From WHSM01 sp050701635 (GTDB taxonomy: Bacteria > Actinomycetota > Actinomycetes > Mycobacteriales > Micromonosporaceae): 22,903 nt of DNA. The notes below the pieces were generated by a model. It did no database searches, was not told the origin of the DNA, and saw only the letters and a program-made list of their open reading frames with translations. Shown one piece after another: positions 1 through 7,362 of this stretch (its first letter is position 1; every line of letters starts with the position of its first letter). The stretch is from NCBI GenBank assembly GCA_050701635.1, contig JBOGDF010000037.1, positions 1 to 22,903 on the forward strand. The letters run 5' to 3'. The translations under genes and the position numbers were made by a program.

Positions 1-387
1 GCTGCGGAGCGGTGCGAGCTGAGCAATCACGTCAAAGTCCGCGTCCTTGTGGAGCAGCGCCACGTCGTGACGGATCGCCACCGAGGCGATCAAGCAGTCG
101 ACCAGGCTCCGGATCGTGCGACCGCCACGGCGGCCCGCGGCGAACAGTCCGGCGGCGGCACGGAAGTCGAGCCGCGGATCGATTCCCAGCAGCGGCAGGC
201 CGTTGGTCAACTTCTCCAGGGCGGCGAGCCGCGCTGGCGTGTCGGCGCCCGCGAGCAGCTCCATGATGACCGGCTCCGTGGTCGCCAGGTCGGCGCCCTG
301 CTGGATCAGCTGCTTCAGCCGCGCCGCGACATCGGAATCCCGGCCCCGCAGGAAGTCGATCCACGCCGAGGAGTCGACCAGGATCAC
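1..387 (-). CDS. vapC: VapC-type PIN-domain ribonuclease toxin (3' end outside window)
   Basis: Toxin of a type II toxin-antitoxin pair; PIN-domain VapC proteins are Mg2+-dependent RNases that cut tRNA, rRNA or mRNA when their antitoxin is lost. The frame opens with GTG and reads VILVDSSAWIDFLRG, and 129 codons are visible without a stop before the window edge, so the protein is nearly complete for a family of about 130-140 residues. The expected acidic residues are present: D5 (LVDSS), E43 (EPVIMELL), D97 (LVDCLIAS) and D115/D117 (KDADFD). The GTG overlaps the antitoxin stop codon as GTGA (384-387), the usual coupling in these operons. RNA target unknown. The family call is secure; whether the C-terminus is intact cannot be seen. 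Confidence 0.88.
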   Translation of the reverse strand, partial: MILVDSSAWIDFLRGRDSDVAARLKQLIQQGADLATTEPVIMELLAGADTPARLAALEKLTNGLPLLGIDPRLDFRAAAGLFAAGRRGGRTIRSLVDCLIASVAIRHDVALLHKDADFDVIAQLAPLRS

Positions 388-596
388 CGGACGCGTTCGC
401 TATCGCCGGCGCGCAACTCATCCAGGTCGCCTTCCCAGCCCAGGCCCTCGAGACTGAGCAGGAAGGCCTTGTTGAGCGGCACACCGACCAGCCTTCTCAG
501 CGCCAGGTCCACCGCCTCGCGCTTGGTACGCAGACCGTAGCGGTGCATCACCTCGGCGACGAGTGCGTCATCCAGGTCGATGTTGGTGCGAGCCAT
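384..596 (-). CDS. vapB: VapB-type antitoxin
   Basis: Small antitoxin of 70 residues that should bind and neutralise the downstream PIN toxin and repress its own promoter. It starts MARTNIDLDDALVAEVM and continues with RYGLRTKREAVDLALRRLV, the classic VapB (DUF2191-like) pattern: a short beta strand followed by two helices of ribbon-helix-helix type. The acidic C-terminal part (EGDLDELRAGDSERVR) would wrap the toxin. I chose the ATG at 596 rather than an in-frame upstream start at 611 because conserved VapB homology begins at MARTNI. The stop overlaps vapC by four bases. The gene lies 15 bases after rdgB on the same strand. A TATCGT hexamer six bases before the ATG suggests its own leaderless promoter. 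Confidence 0.88.
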   Translation of the reverse strand: MARTNIDLDDALVAEVMHRYGLRTKREAVDLALRRLVGVPLNKAFLLSLEGLGWEGDLDELRAGDSERVR

Positions 597-602
597 ACAC
601 CA

Positions 603-608
603 ACGATA
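603..608 (-). promoter_or_regulatory. Candidate -10 hexamer of vapBC (leaderless type)
   Basis: TATCGT on the minus strand lies six bases before the vapB ATG, and no Shine-Dalgarno-like sequence is present between them. The spacing fits transcription starting at or next to the start codon. No convincing -35 box was seen. It lies just upstream of the rdgB stop, in the rdgB-vapB gap. Confidence 0.4.
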
Positions 609-611
609 CAC

Positions 612-1226
612 CTAGCGCGGCAGCTCGGCGGCGATCACCGCGGCCAGCGCCCGGAACGCCTTGCCGCGGTGCGAGATCGCGTCCTTCTCCGCCGACGGCA
701 TCTCCGCGGTCGTACGCGTCTCCCCCTCCGGCACGAAGATCGGGTCGTACCCGAAGCCGTTCTCGCCGCGCGGCTCCCGGATCAGGCGACCCACCACCCG
801 GCCCTCGACCACGTGCTCGGCGCCGTCCGGGGTGACCAGCGCGGCGGCGCAGACGAACGCCGCTTCTCGGTGCTCGTCGGGCACGTCGGAGAGCTGCCCC
901 AGCACCAGCGCGAGATTCGCGGCGTCGTCGCCGTGCCGGCCCGACCAGCGGGCGCTGAACACTCCGGGCATCCCGCCCAGCACCGCGACCGCGAGCCCCG
1001 AGTCGTCGGCGACCGTCGCGAGCCCGGTGTGCTTGACCCCGTCCCGCGCCTTGGCCAGCGCATTCTCCGCGAAGGTCAGCCCGGTCTCCGGCGCCTCCGG
1101 ATACTCCGGTACGTCACCCAGCCCGACCAGCTCGACCGCGTGCTCACCGAGCGCCGCGTCCAGGATCCGGCGCAGCTCGACCAGCTTGCCGGCGTTACGG
1201 CTGGCCAGCAGCAACCGCAGCGTCAC
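612..1226 (-). CDS. rdgB: XTP/dITP pyrophosphatase (RdgB/HAM1 family)
   Basis: House-cleaning enzyme that hydrolyses non-canonical purine triphosphates (XTP, dITP, ITP) to monophosphate and pyrophosphate, keeping deaminated bases out of DNA and RNA. The 204-residue product has the family motifs in order: the N-terminal SRNAGK nucleotide loop (about 9-14), TFAENALAKA, VADDSGLAV, GFGYDPIF and ISHRGKAF near the C-terminus. The GTG at 1226 was chosen because the protein begins at the conserved TLRLLLASRN strand and because it overlaps the rph stop as GTGA, implying translational coupling. The rph-rdgB order matches Rv1340-Rv1341 of M. tuberculosis and many other bacteria. Length and motifs are ordinary. 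Confidence 0.95.
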   Translation of the reverse strand: MTLRLLLASRNAGKLVELRRILDAALGEHAVELVGLGDVPEYPEAPETGLTFAENALAKARDGVKHTGLATVADDSGLAVAVLGGMPGVFSARWSGRHGDDAANLALVLGQLSDVPDEHREAAFVCAAALVTPDGAEHVVEGRVVGRLIREPRGENGFGYDPIFVPEGETRTTAEMPSAEKDAISHRGKAFRALAAVIAAELPR

Positions 1227-1990
1227 GCCTCGCCTCCGGCGTCGACCACACCGCCCAGGCCGAGGTCGGCCAGCGCGCTGGACTGCAGCTTGGTCAGCTC
1301 GGCACAGCCGGACACCGCGAGATCGAGCAGGGAGTCCAGCGTGGACCGGTCGAACACGTTGGACTCGCCGGTGCCCTGCACCTCGACGAACTCCCCGCTG
1401 TCGGTGCACACCACGTTCATGTCCACCTCTGCGGCAACGTCCTCGGTGTAGCGCAGGTCGAGCAGCGGCTCGCCGTCGACCACCCCGACGCTGATCGCCG
1501 ACACCGAGCGGTAGAGCACCTTCTCCACCGGCGCCGCCAGCATCTTCTTGCCGGCCATCCACGCCACCGCGTCGGCCATCGCGACGTACGCCCCGGTGAT
1601 CGCGGCGGTCCGCGTACCGCCATCGGCCTGCAGCACGTCACAGTCGATCAGTACGGAGTTCTCGCCCAGCGCCGACAGGTCCACGCAGGCGCGCAGGCTG
1701 CGCCCGATCAGCCGGGAGATTTCGTGGGTACGCCCACCGATCCGCCCCTTCACGCTCTCCCGGTCGCCCCGGGTGTTCGTGGAGCGGGGCAGCATCGCGT
1801 ACTCCGCGGTGACCCAGCCCTGCCCGGAGCCGCGACGCCATCGGGGCACCCCGGCCGACACGCTCGCGGTGCATAGCACCCGGGTGTCGCCGAACTCCAC
1901 CAGCGCGGAGCCCTCCGGGTGCATCACCCAGCCACGGATCAGGTTCACGGGTCGTAGCGCGTCGGACGCGCGGCCGTCGATTCGGGTCAC
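1223..1990 (-). CDS. rph: Ribonuclease PH
   Basis: Phosphate-dependent 3'-5' exoribonuclease that trims tRNA precursors and other RNA 3' ends; the family acts as a ring-shaped hexamer. The 255-residue protein shows the full family pattern: an N-terminal R-x-DGR-like start (MTRIDGRASDALRPV), GWVTAEYAMLPRST (about 58-71), the phosphate-binding GRTHEISRLIGRSLR (86-100) and the catalytic IDCDVLQADGGTRTAAITGA (115-134). The GTG start is supported by a TAGGCT hexamer six bases upstream and by the absence of any upstream coding. It is co-transcribed with rdgB through a 4-base overlap. In M. tuberculosis this gene directly follows the MBL gene; here about 7.9 kb separates them. Confidence 0.96.
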   Translation of the reverse strand: MTRIDGRASDALRPVNLIRGWVMHPEGSALVEFGDTRVLCTASVSAGVPRWRRGSGQGWVTAEYAMLPRSTNTRGDRESVKGRIGGRTHEISRLIGRSLRACVDLSALGENSVLIDCDVLQADGGTRTAAITGAYVAMADAVAWMAGKKMLAAPVEKVLYRSVSAISVGVVDGEPLLDLRYTEDVAAEVDMNVVCTDSGEFVEVQGTGESNVFDRSTLDSLLDLAVSGCAELTKLQSSALADLGLGGVVDAGGEA

Positions 1991-1996
1991 GCCGCC

Positions 1997-2002
1997 AGCC
2001 TA
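1997..2002 (-). promoter_or_regulatory. Candidate -10 hexamer of rph-rdgB (leaderless type)
   Basis: TAGGCT on the minus strand sits six bases before the rph GTG. The intervening GGCGGC is not a Shine-Dalgarno sequence. The same hexamer at similar spacing precedes clpS and pncB, and TAGCCT precedes mec and murI, which strengthens the reading as a -10 element of a leaderless mRNA. Confidence 0.45.
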
Positions 2003-2020
2003 GTGCGGCTGGTGGGAGGC

Positions 2021-2887
2021 TCAGCGCAGCAGGCCGGCGTGCCGGGCGGCGTGGACCAGCTCCACCCGGTTGCGTACGCCCAGCTTGCGCATCGCGCTCT
2101 GCAGGTGGGTCTTCACCGTGGTCGGCAGGATCAGCAGCCGGTCGGCGATCTCCTTGTTGGTGTAGCCGACCGCCACCTGCGTCAACACGTCGCACTCCCG
2201 CCCGGAGAGGTGGACCGTCGCTCCGCTGCCGGCGGACTCGGCGCCCCCGGCGAGCCGCAGGCGTACCGACGCCAGGCGCTCCTTCAGCTCGGGGTCGCTG
2301 ACCGTGGCGGCGATGTCGGCCAGCTCGGCGCTGAGCGCGGCGAGGTCGTCGCCGGTGAGCGGCCCGAGGTCGCCGCGGGCCTGCTGAGACCGCTCCTGGC
2401 GGAGCCGTTCCAGCCGGCGGGCCACCTCCTCTTCGACCGCGATGTCGTGTGCCAGCTTGCGGACCACCGCCATCGCCGCGTCGAGGGTGCGGTCCCCGAA
2501 CGACATGGCGGTACGGGCGGTCCCGTACACCACCGCCCGGATCGTCCCGTGCACCTGCACCGGGAACGCGATCGCCGCCCGTATCCGGTCCGCCAGCACC
2601 GCCCGGTCGAACTGGTGCGTGATCCCCGTCGAGTGCACGTAGTCCTCCACGCTGGCGGGGCGGCGCCGCTCCAGCACCCGGCCGCCCAGTCCGATCCCGG
2701 GCTCGATCATCACGCCGCGAAGCAGCTCGTACCGCAGGCCTCGCAGCTCGGTGAGCACCAGGCGGGTGCCGCCGCCGGTGACCTCACCGCCGATCGTGGC
2801 GGTGAAGCCCTCGACCTGCGAGAGCCGCTGCAGCCCGCGGCGGAGCTGGGTGGTCACTACGTCCCTGGCGGCGATCGTCTCGGTCAT
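2021..2887 (-). CDS. GAF-LuxR family transcriptional regulator, divergent from the liv-fadD operon
   Basis: Putative ligand-sensing transcription factor of 288 residues. An N-terminal GAF-like sensor region spans roughly 15-150 (containing GIGLGGRVLERRRPASVEDY and AIAFPVQVHGTIRAVVYG). A charged helical linker (about 150-215) follows, then a LuxR/GerE helix-turn-helix (226-288: LSGRECDVLTQVAVGYTNKEI, then TVKTHLQSAMRKLGVRNR). No phosphoacceptor receiver domain is visible. I chose ATG 2887 because GGAGG lies five bases upstream; an in-frame GTG at 2959 lacks a properly spaced Shine-Dalgarno sequence and adds a low-complexity tail. It is transcribed away from livF across a 176-base gap holding an 18-bp palindrome, so local control of the transporter operon is likely but inferred. 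Confidence 0.88.
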   Translation of the reverse strand: MTETIAARDVVTTQLRRGLQRLSQVEGFTATIGGEVTGGGTRLVLTELRGLRYELLRGVMIEPGIGLGGRVLERRRPASVEDYVHSTGITHQFDRAVLADRIRAAIAFPVQVHGTIRAVVYGTARTAMSFGDRTLDAAMAVVRKLAHDIAVEEEVARRLERLRQERSQQARGDLGPLTGDDLAALSAELADIAATVSDPELKERLASVRLRLAGGAESAGSGATVHLSGRECDVLTQVAVGYTNKEIADRLLILPTTVKTHLQSAMRKLGVRNRVELVHAARHAGLLR

Positions 2888-2982
2888 CTGCGCCTCCACG
2901 CCGGATGAACCAGGAGCCTGGGACACCGGGGCCGTGCTGTCAATGGTCCGGGCGGCCACCCCGAGCCGCCGGCGGAATCGGC

Positions 2983-3000
2983 CTCCTCCATATGGAGGAG
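2983..3000. promoter_or_regulatory. Perfect 18-bp palindrome, candidate operator
   Basis: CTCCTCCATATGGAGGAG is its own reverse complement over all 18 positions, centred on CATATG. It lies in the only gap between the divergent GAF-LuxR gene and livF, 64 bases before the livF start and 96 bases before the regulator start. A dimeric LuxR-type protein would suit such a site. The arms resemble Shine-Dalgarno sequence, but no start codon follows at the right distance on either strand. Confidence 0.6.
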
Positions 3001-3063
3001 CCGGAGTTTGTGCCAGGCTGGTTAACGTCCGCTGTGATCTAGGCCATATCTTCCGGAGGCCCG

Positions 3064-3849
3064 ATGCTGGCGGTGCGCAACCTCGAGGTCGTCTACGACG
3101 ACGTGATGCTGGTGCTGCGCGGGGTCAGCCTGGACGTTCCGGACGGCAAGATCGTCGCGCTGCTGGGCGCTAACGGCGCCGGCAAGACCACCCTGCTGCG
3201 CGCCATCTCCGGGCTGCTCGACCTGCACTACGGCAAGGTCACCAAGGGCTCGGTGACTGTCGACGACGAGCCGATCCACCGGCACAGCCCGTCCCGGATC
3301 GTCAGCCGCGGCGTCAAGCAGTCGCTGGAAGGCCGGCGGATCTTCGCCGAGCTCACCGTCGACGAGAACCTCCGGGTCGGCGCCCACACCAACACCCGGC
3401 AACTGCGCCAGAACCTCGACCGGGTGTACGGGCTGTTCCCCGTGCTGCGTACCCGGCAAAAGGGGTTGGCGGGCTACCTGTCCGGGGGCGAGCAGCAGAT
3501 GCTGGCGATGGGACGCGCCCTGATGTCGGACCCGCGATACCTGCTGCTGGACGAGCCGAGCCTGGGGCTGGCGCCGCTGCTGGTGCAGCAGATCCGGGAG
3601 CTGATCGTGGAGATCAACCGGCAGGGTACGACCGTCCTGCTGGTGGAGCAGAACGCCACGATGGCGCTGTCCATCGCCGAACACGGGTACGTGCTGGAGA
3701 CCGGAAAGATCGTGATGGACAAGCCCGCGCGGGCGCTGCTCGCCGACTCCGACATCCGCGAGTTCTACCTCGGGCTCGGCGCCGAGGGCGCGAAGAAGTC
3801 GTTCCGCGACGTCAAGCACTACAAGCGGCGGAAGCGGTGGCTGTCATGA
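3064..3849 (+). CDS. livF: LivF-type ABC transporter ATPase
   Basis: One of two cytoplasmic ATPases powering a branched-chain-amino-acid-type (HAAT family) ABC importer. The 261-residue protein has Walker A GANGAGKTT (35-43), a Q-loop region VKQSLEGRRIF (85-94), the signature LSGGEQQ (139-145), Walker B LLLDEPS (160-166) and the switch segment LLVEQN, in which Q replaces the usual H as is normal for LivF. A basic C-terminal tail of about 20 residues (ending KHYKRRKRWLS) goes beyond the core fold. GGAGG four bases before the ATG supports the start. It is the first gene of the operon, and its stop overlaps livG as ATGA. The adjacent acyl-CoA ligase argues that the substrate is a carboxylic acid rather than leucine. 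Confidence 0.93.
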   Translation: MLAVRNLEVVYDDVMLVLRGVSLDVPDGKIVALLGANGAGKTTLLRAISGLLDLHYGKVTKGSVTVDDEPIHRHSPSRIVSRGVKQSLEGRRIFAELTVDENLRVGAHTNTRQLRQNLDRVYGLFPVLRTRQKGLAGYLSGGEQQMLAMGRALMSDPRYLLLDEPSLGLAPLLVQQIRELIVEINRQGTTVLLVEQNATMALSIAEHGYVLETGKIVMDKPARALLADSDIREFYLGLGAEGAKKSFRDVKHYKRRKRWLS

Positions 3850-4616
3850 CCGCACCGATTCTCGAGTTCGAGGACGTACACCTGTCGTTCGCCGGGGTGA
3901 CGGCGGTGAACGGGGTGTCGTTCGAGGTGGGCGAGCGCGAGCTGTTCGCGATCATCGGCCCGAACGGCGCCGGCAAGACCTCGATCTTCAACGTGCTCTC
4001 CGGCGTCTACCGGCCACAGCGCGGACGGGTACGGTTCGCCGGCGCGGAGCTGGTCGGCGTACCGCCGCACCGGATCGCCACGATGGGGCTGGCGCGTACG
4101 TTCCAGAACATCGAGCTGTTCGCCAACCTGACCGTCAACGACAACCTGATGCTGGGCCGCCACCACCACATCCGGTACGGCGCGCTGGCGGCGTTCGCGT
4201 GGCTGGGTCCGGCGCGCCGGCAGGAGCTCGCGCACCGCGCCGTGGTCGAGCAGATCGTCGACTTCCTGGAGCTGGAGCAGTGGCGTAACCACCCGGTCGG
4301 GTTGCTCCCGTACGGCGTCCAGAAGCGGGTCGAGCTGGGGCGCGCGCTCGCCGCCGAGCCGAAGCTGCTGTTGCTCGACGAGCCGGTCGCCGGGATGAAC
4401 CTCGAGGAGACCGAGGACATGGCCCGCTTCATCCTCGATATCCGCGACGAGCTCGACATCCCGATGATCATGGTGGAGCACGACATGGGGATGGTGATGG
4501 ACCTGGCCGACCGGATCATGGCGGTCGACTTCGGCAGCGCGATCGCCACCGGCACCCCGGCCGAGGTGCAGAGCGATCCCGACGTGATCCGCGCGTACCT
4601 CGGGGAGGCATCGTGA
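3846..4616 (+). CDS. livG: LivG-type ABC transporter ATPase
   Basis: Second ATPase of the importer, 256 residues. Visible motifs are Walker A GPNGAGKTS (38-46), a Q-loop in LARTFQNIELF, the degenerate signature LLPYGVQKRVELGRAL that is typical of LivG proteins, Walker B LLLLDEPVAGMN and the H-loop MIMVEHDMGMV. The ATG at 3846 was chosen over an in-frame GTG at 3837 because it forms the same ATGA overlap seen at the other junctions of this operon and because homology starts at ILEFEDV. It is coupled to fadD by a GTGA overlap at its 3' end. It should pair with LivF on the LivH/LivM membrane subunits. Confidence 0.93.
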   Translation: MTAPILEFEDVHLSFAGVTAVNGVSFEVGERELFAIIGPNGAGKTSIFNVLSGVYRPQRGRVRFAGAELVGVPPHRIATMGLARTFQNIELFANLTVNDNLMLGRHHHIRYGALAAFAWLGPARRQELAHRAVVEQIVDFLELEQWRNHPVGLLPYGVQKRVELGRALAAEPKLLLLDEPVAGMNLEETEDMARFILDIRDELDIPMIMVEHDMGMVMDLADRIMAVDFGSAIATGTPAEVQSDPDVIRAYLGEAS

Positions 4617-6478
4617 CTACCGAGGCGATGACCGCTGAGGCCGTGACCACGATCGCGACCCGGGTACGCGACCGGGCGCGCGCCACGCCGCAGGCGATCG
4701 CGATGCGGGAGAAGGACTTCGGGATCTGGCAGCAGGTCACCTGGGCCGAGTACTGGGAGCGCGCCGAGCTGGTGGGGCACGCCCTGCTGGCGCTCGGGAT
4801 CGAGCCCGGCGACCGGGTCGCGGTGCACTCCGAGAACCGCCGGGAGTGGCTCTACAGCGATGTCGGCACCGTGGCGGTACGCGCCATCACGGTCGGCCTC
4901 TACCCCACCAACCCGGCGCCGGAGGTGGCGTACCTGCTGGCGCACTCGGGGGCCCGGGTGCTGATCGCCGAAGACCAGGAGCAGGTCGACAAGGCGCTCG
5001 AGGTGCTCGACGAGCTGCCCGAGCTGGAGCGCATCGTCTATCTCGAGCCGCGCGGCATCCGCCGCCGGTACGACAGTCCGAAGCTGCTGTTCTGGGACGA
5101 GTTCCTCGCGCTGGGCGCCGCGTACCGGACAGAGCACCCGGACGCGGTCGAGGCGCGGATGGCCCAGACCGCACCGGACGACGTGATGACGCTGGTCTAC
5201 ACCTCCGGCACCACCGGGCCACCCAAGGGCGCGATGCTCACCGTGACCAACGTCGAGTACGCGATCGGCAAGCTGGTGCAGTCCGGCGGCTTCACCTCAC
5301 CGCCGCCCACCGAGCGGGACATCATGCTGTCGTACCTGCCGCTGTGTCACGTCGCGGAGCGGATCTTCACCACCTGGTTCAACGCGGCGGCCGGCGTACA
5401 GGTGAACTTCGCCGAGTCGATCGCCACGGTGCAGCCGAACCTGCGCGAGATCCAGCCGACCATCCTGTTCGGGGTGCCGCGGATCTGGGAGAAGATCCTG
5501 GCCGGCGTACAGATCAAGCTCGCCTCGGCGTCACCGGTGAAGCGGGGCTTCGCCCGGTTCTGGCTCCGGGTGGCGGACCGGATCGGCGACACGTTGGTAC
5601 GCACCGGCGGCCGCCACACCCTCGGCACCCGCCTGCTGTACGCCGCCGGCTGGCTGTTCCTGTTCCGCCCGCTGCGGGACCGGATCGGGATGCGAAAGGT
5701 CCGGTACGCCGCGTCCGGCGCCGCCCCGATCGCGCCCGACGTTCTGAAGTTCTTCATGGGGATCGGCGTACCGATGCACGAGGTGTACGGGATGACCGAG
5801 AACACCGCGATCGCCACCACCAACCTGCCCGGGCGGATCAAGCTGGGCACCGTCGGGCAGCCGCACGACGGCATCGAGCTGCGAGTCGACGAGGCGAGCG
5901 GCGAGATCCTCACCCGGCACCCGGGGGTGTTCGCCGGCTACTGGCGGGACCCGGACGCCACCGCCCGCGCCGTCGACCCCGACGGCTGGCTGCACACCGG
6001 CGATGTCGGCCAGTGGGTGGACGGTACGCACGTCAAGATCACCGACCGGATGAAGGACATCATCATCACCGCCGGCGGCAAGAACGTCGCGCCCTCGGAG
6101 ATCGAGAACGCGTTGAAGGCGTCGGAGTTCATCAAGGAGGCGGTGGTGATCGGAGACCGCCGGGCGTACCTGACGGCGCTGATCGGGATCGAGTGGGACA
6201 CCGTCGGTGACTGGGCGCAGCGGCGGCGGATCCCGTACACCACGTACCGGGATCTGTCGGAGCGGCCGGAGGTGATCGAGCTGGTGCAGACGCTGGTCGA
6301 CCGGGTCAACGAGCGGTTCGCCGCCGTCGAGCAGATCAAGACGTTCCGGATGCTGCCGAAGGAGCTCGACCACGAGGACGGCGAGCTGACCGCCACCCAG
6401 AAGGTCAAGCGCTCCGCACTCGCCGAACGGTTCGGCGACCTGGTCGAGTCGATGTACACCCGTGGGAGCGCGGCATGA
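4613..6478 (+). CDS. AMP-forming long-chain acyl-CoA synthetase (FadD type) inside the liv operon
   Basis: Activates a carboxylic acid to an acyl-AMP and then an acyl-CoA. The 621-residue protein has the adenylate-forming core motifs: P-loop YTSGTTGPPKGAM (196-208), YLPLCHVAERIF (241-252), YGMTENTA (392-399), WLHTGDVGQW (459-468), hinge DRMKDIIITAGGKNVAPSEIEN (from 478) and the C-terminal lysine region ATQKVKR (K597). Length and the LPLCHVAER segment fit the long-chain FACS group (FadD15-like) rather than acetyl-CoA synthetase. The GTG start has GGGGAGG just upstream and overlaps livG as GTGA; the stop overlaps livH as ATGA. Its position between ATPase and permease genes means it is made together with the transporter, suggesting that imported substrate is trapped as CoA ester. 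Chain length or substrate class cannot be read from sequence. Confidence 0.92.
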   Translation: MTTEAMTAEAVTTIATRVRDRARATPQAIAMREKDFGIWQQVTWAEYWERAELVGHALLALGIEPGDRVAVHSENRREWLYSDVGTVAVRAITVGLYPTNPAPEVAYLLAHSGARVLIAEDQEQVDKALEVLDELPELERIVYLEPRGIRRRYDSPKLLFWDEFLALGAAYRTEHPDAVEARMAQTAPDDVMTLVYTSGTTGPPKGAMLTVTNVEYAIGKLVQSGGFTSPPPTERDIMLSYLPLCHVAERIFTTWFNAAAGVQVNFAESIATVQPNLREIQPTILFGVPRIWEKILAGVQIKLASASPVKRGFARFWLRVADRIGDTLVRTGGRHTLGTRLLYAAGWLFLFRPLRDRIGMRKVRYAASGAAPIAPDVLKFFMGIGVPMHEVYGMTENTAIATTNLPGRIKLGTVGQPHDGIELRVDEASGEILTRHPGVFAGYWRDPDATARAVDPDGWLHTGDVGQWVDGTHVKITDRMKDIIITAGGKNVAPSEIENALKASEFIKEAVVIGDRRAYLTALIGIEWDTVGDWAQRRRIPYTTYRDLSERPEVIELVQTLVDRVNERFAAVEQIKTFRMLPKELDHEDGELTATQKVKRSALAERFGDLVESMYTRGSAA

Positions 6479-7362
6479 ACGAGTTTCTGCGCAGCGTGGT
6501 GGGCGGGCTGGGCGCCGGCTCGGCGTACGCCCTGCTGGCCCTGGGGTTCGTGATCATCTACAAGGCGACCCGGGTGATCAGCTTCGCCCAGCCGGCGTTC
6601 ATGCTGGCCGGCGCGGTGCTGGTGAGCTACCTGGTCGGCGCGGTCGGCTTCGTGCCTGCGCTGCTGCTGGGAGTCGCGGGCGTCGCGCTGGTCGCGCTCG
6701 GGGTGGAGCGGGCGGTGGTACGCCCGATGGTGGGCCGGCCGGTGTTCGTGGTCGCGATCATCACGCTCGGCATCGACATCGCGCTGCGAGTGGTGATCAA
6801 CGGCTTCATCGGCCCCGACGTACGCCAGGTCGGCGACCCGTGGGGGCTGCGCCAGGTCACCGTCCTCGGGGTACGGGTGCAGCAGCGACACCTCGCGATG
6901 ATCCTCACCACCGCGGTGGTGATCGCCGTACTGTTCGCGTTCTTCAAGTACTCCCGGATCGGGTTGGCGATGCGCGCCGCGTCGTTCGACCAGGAGACCG
7001 CGCTGGCGCAGGGCGTGTCGGTCGGCACCGTGTTCGCGCTGTCGTGGGCGATCGCGGGCGGGCTGGCCGCGGTGGCCGGCGTCTTCGTCGCCACCGGCTC
7101 CGGCGTCGACCAGCAGCTGTGGATCATCGCGCTCAAGGCGCTGCCGGCGATCATCCTGGGCGGGCTCGACTCGCTCGGCGGCGCCGTGGCCGGCGGGCTC
7201 ACCGTCGGGCTGGTGGAGTCGTTGGTCGCCACGTACCAGGGCGACATCGCGCCCTGGCTGGGCCAGAACTTCTCGGTGGTCTCCCCGTACGTGGTGATGC
7301 TGCTGGTGCTGCTGCTGCGACCGTACGGGCTGTTCGGCACCCGGGAGGTGGAGCGGGTATGA
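6475..7362 (+). CDS. livH: LivH-type ABC transporter permease
   Basis: Integral membrane subunit of the importer, 295 residues, with about eight hydrophobic segments. Family features include the N-terminal GLGAGSAYALLALGFVIIYK followed by TRVISFAQPAFMLAGA, the cytoplasmic coupling region SRIGLAMRAASFDQETALAQGV that contacts the ATPases, and the conserved KALPAIILGGLDSLGGAVAGG near the C-terminus. The start ATG overlaps the fadD stop as ATGA, and the end overlaps livM in the same way. It is predicted to form the translocation pore with LivM. Confidence 0.94.
   Translation: MNEFLRSVVGGLGAGSAYALLALGFVIIYKATRVISFAQPAFMLAGAVLVSYLVGAVGFVPALLLGVAGVALVALGVERAVVRPMVGRPVFVVAIITLGIDIALRVVINGFIGPDVRQVGDPWGLRQVTVLGVRVQQRHLAMILTTAVVIAVLFAFFKYSRIGLAMRAASFDQETALAQGVSVGTVFALSWAIAGGLAAVAGVFVATGSGVDQQLWIIALKALPAIILGGLDSLGGAVAGGLTVGLVESLVATYQGDIAPWLGQNFSVVSPYVVMLLVLLLRPYGLFGTREVERV

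Noticed and set aside
49..540. Plus-strand frames over the vapBC region
   Set aside because: Antisense to vapB and vapC, which have clear motifs and a coupled overlap on the minus strand.
2888..2959. Longer GAF-LuxR protein starting at GTG 2959
   Set aside because: The extra 24 residues are low-complexity, and the GGAGG ribosome site sits before the internal ATG at 2887.
3008..3038. TTGTGC/TGTGAT as a promoter for livF
   Set aside because: The spacing is 19 bases and both boxes are poor matches; only the palindrome is specific enough to report.
6462..7358. Possible long N-terminal extension of livM across livH
   Set aside because: The translation is Arg/Gly-rich noise overlapping livH; the ATGA start at 7359 and the family homology define the real gene.
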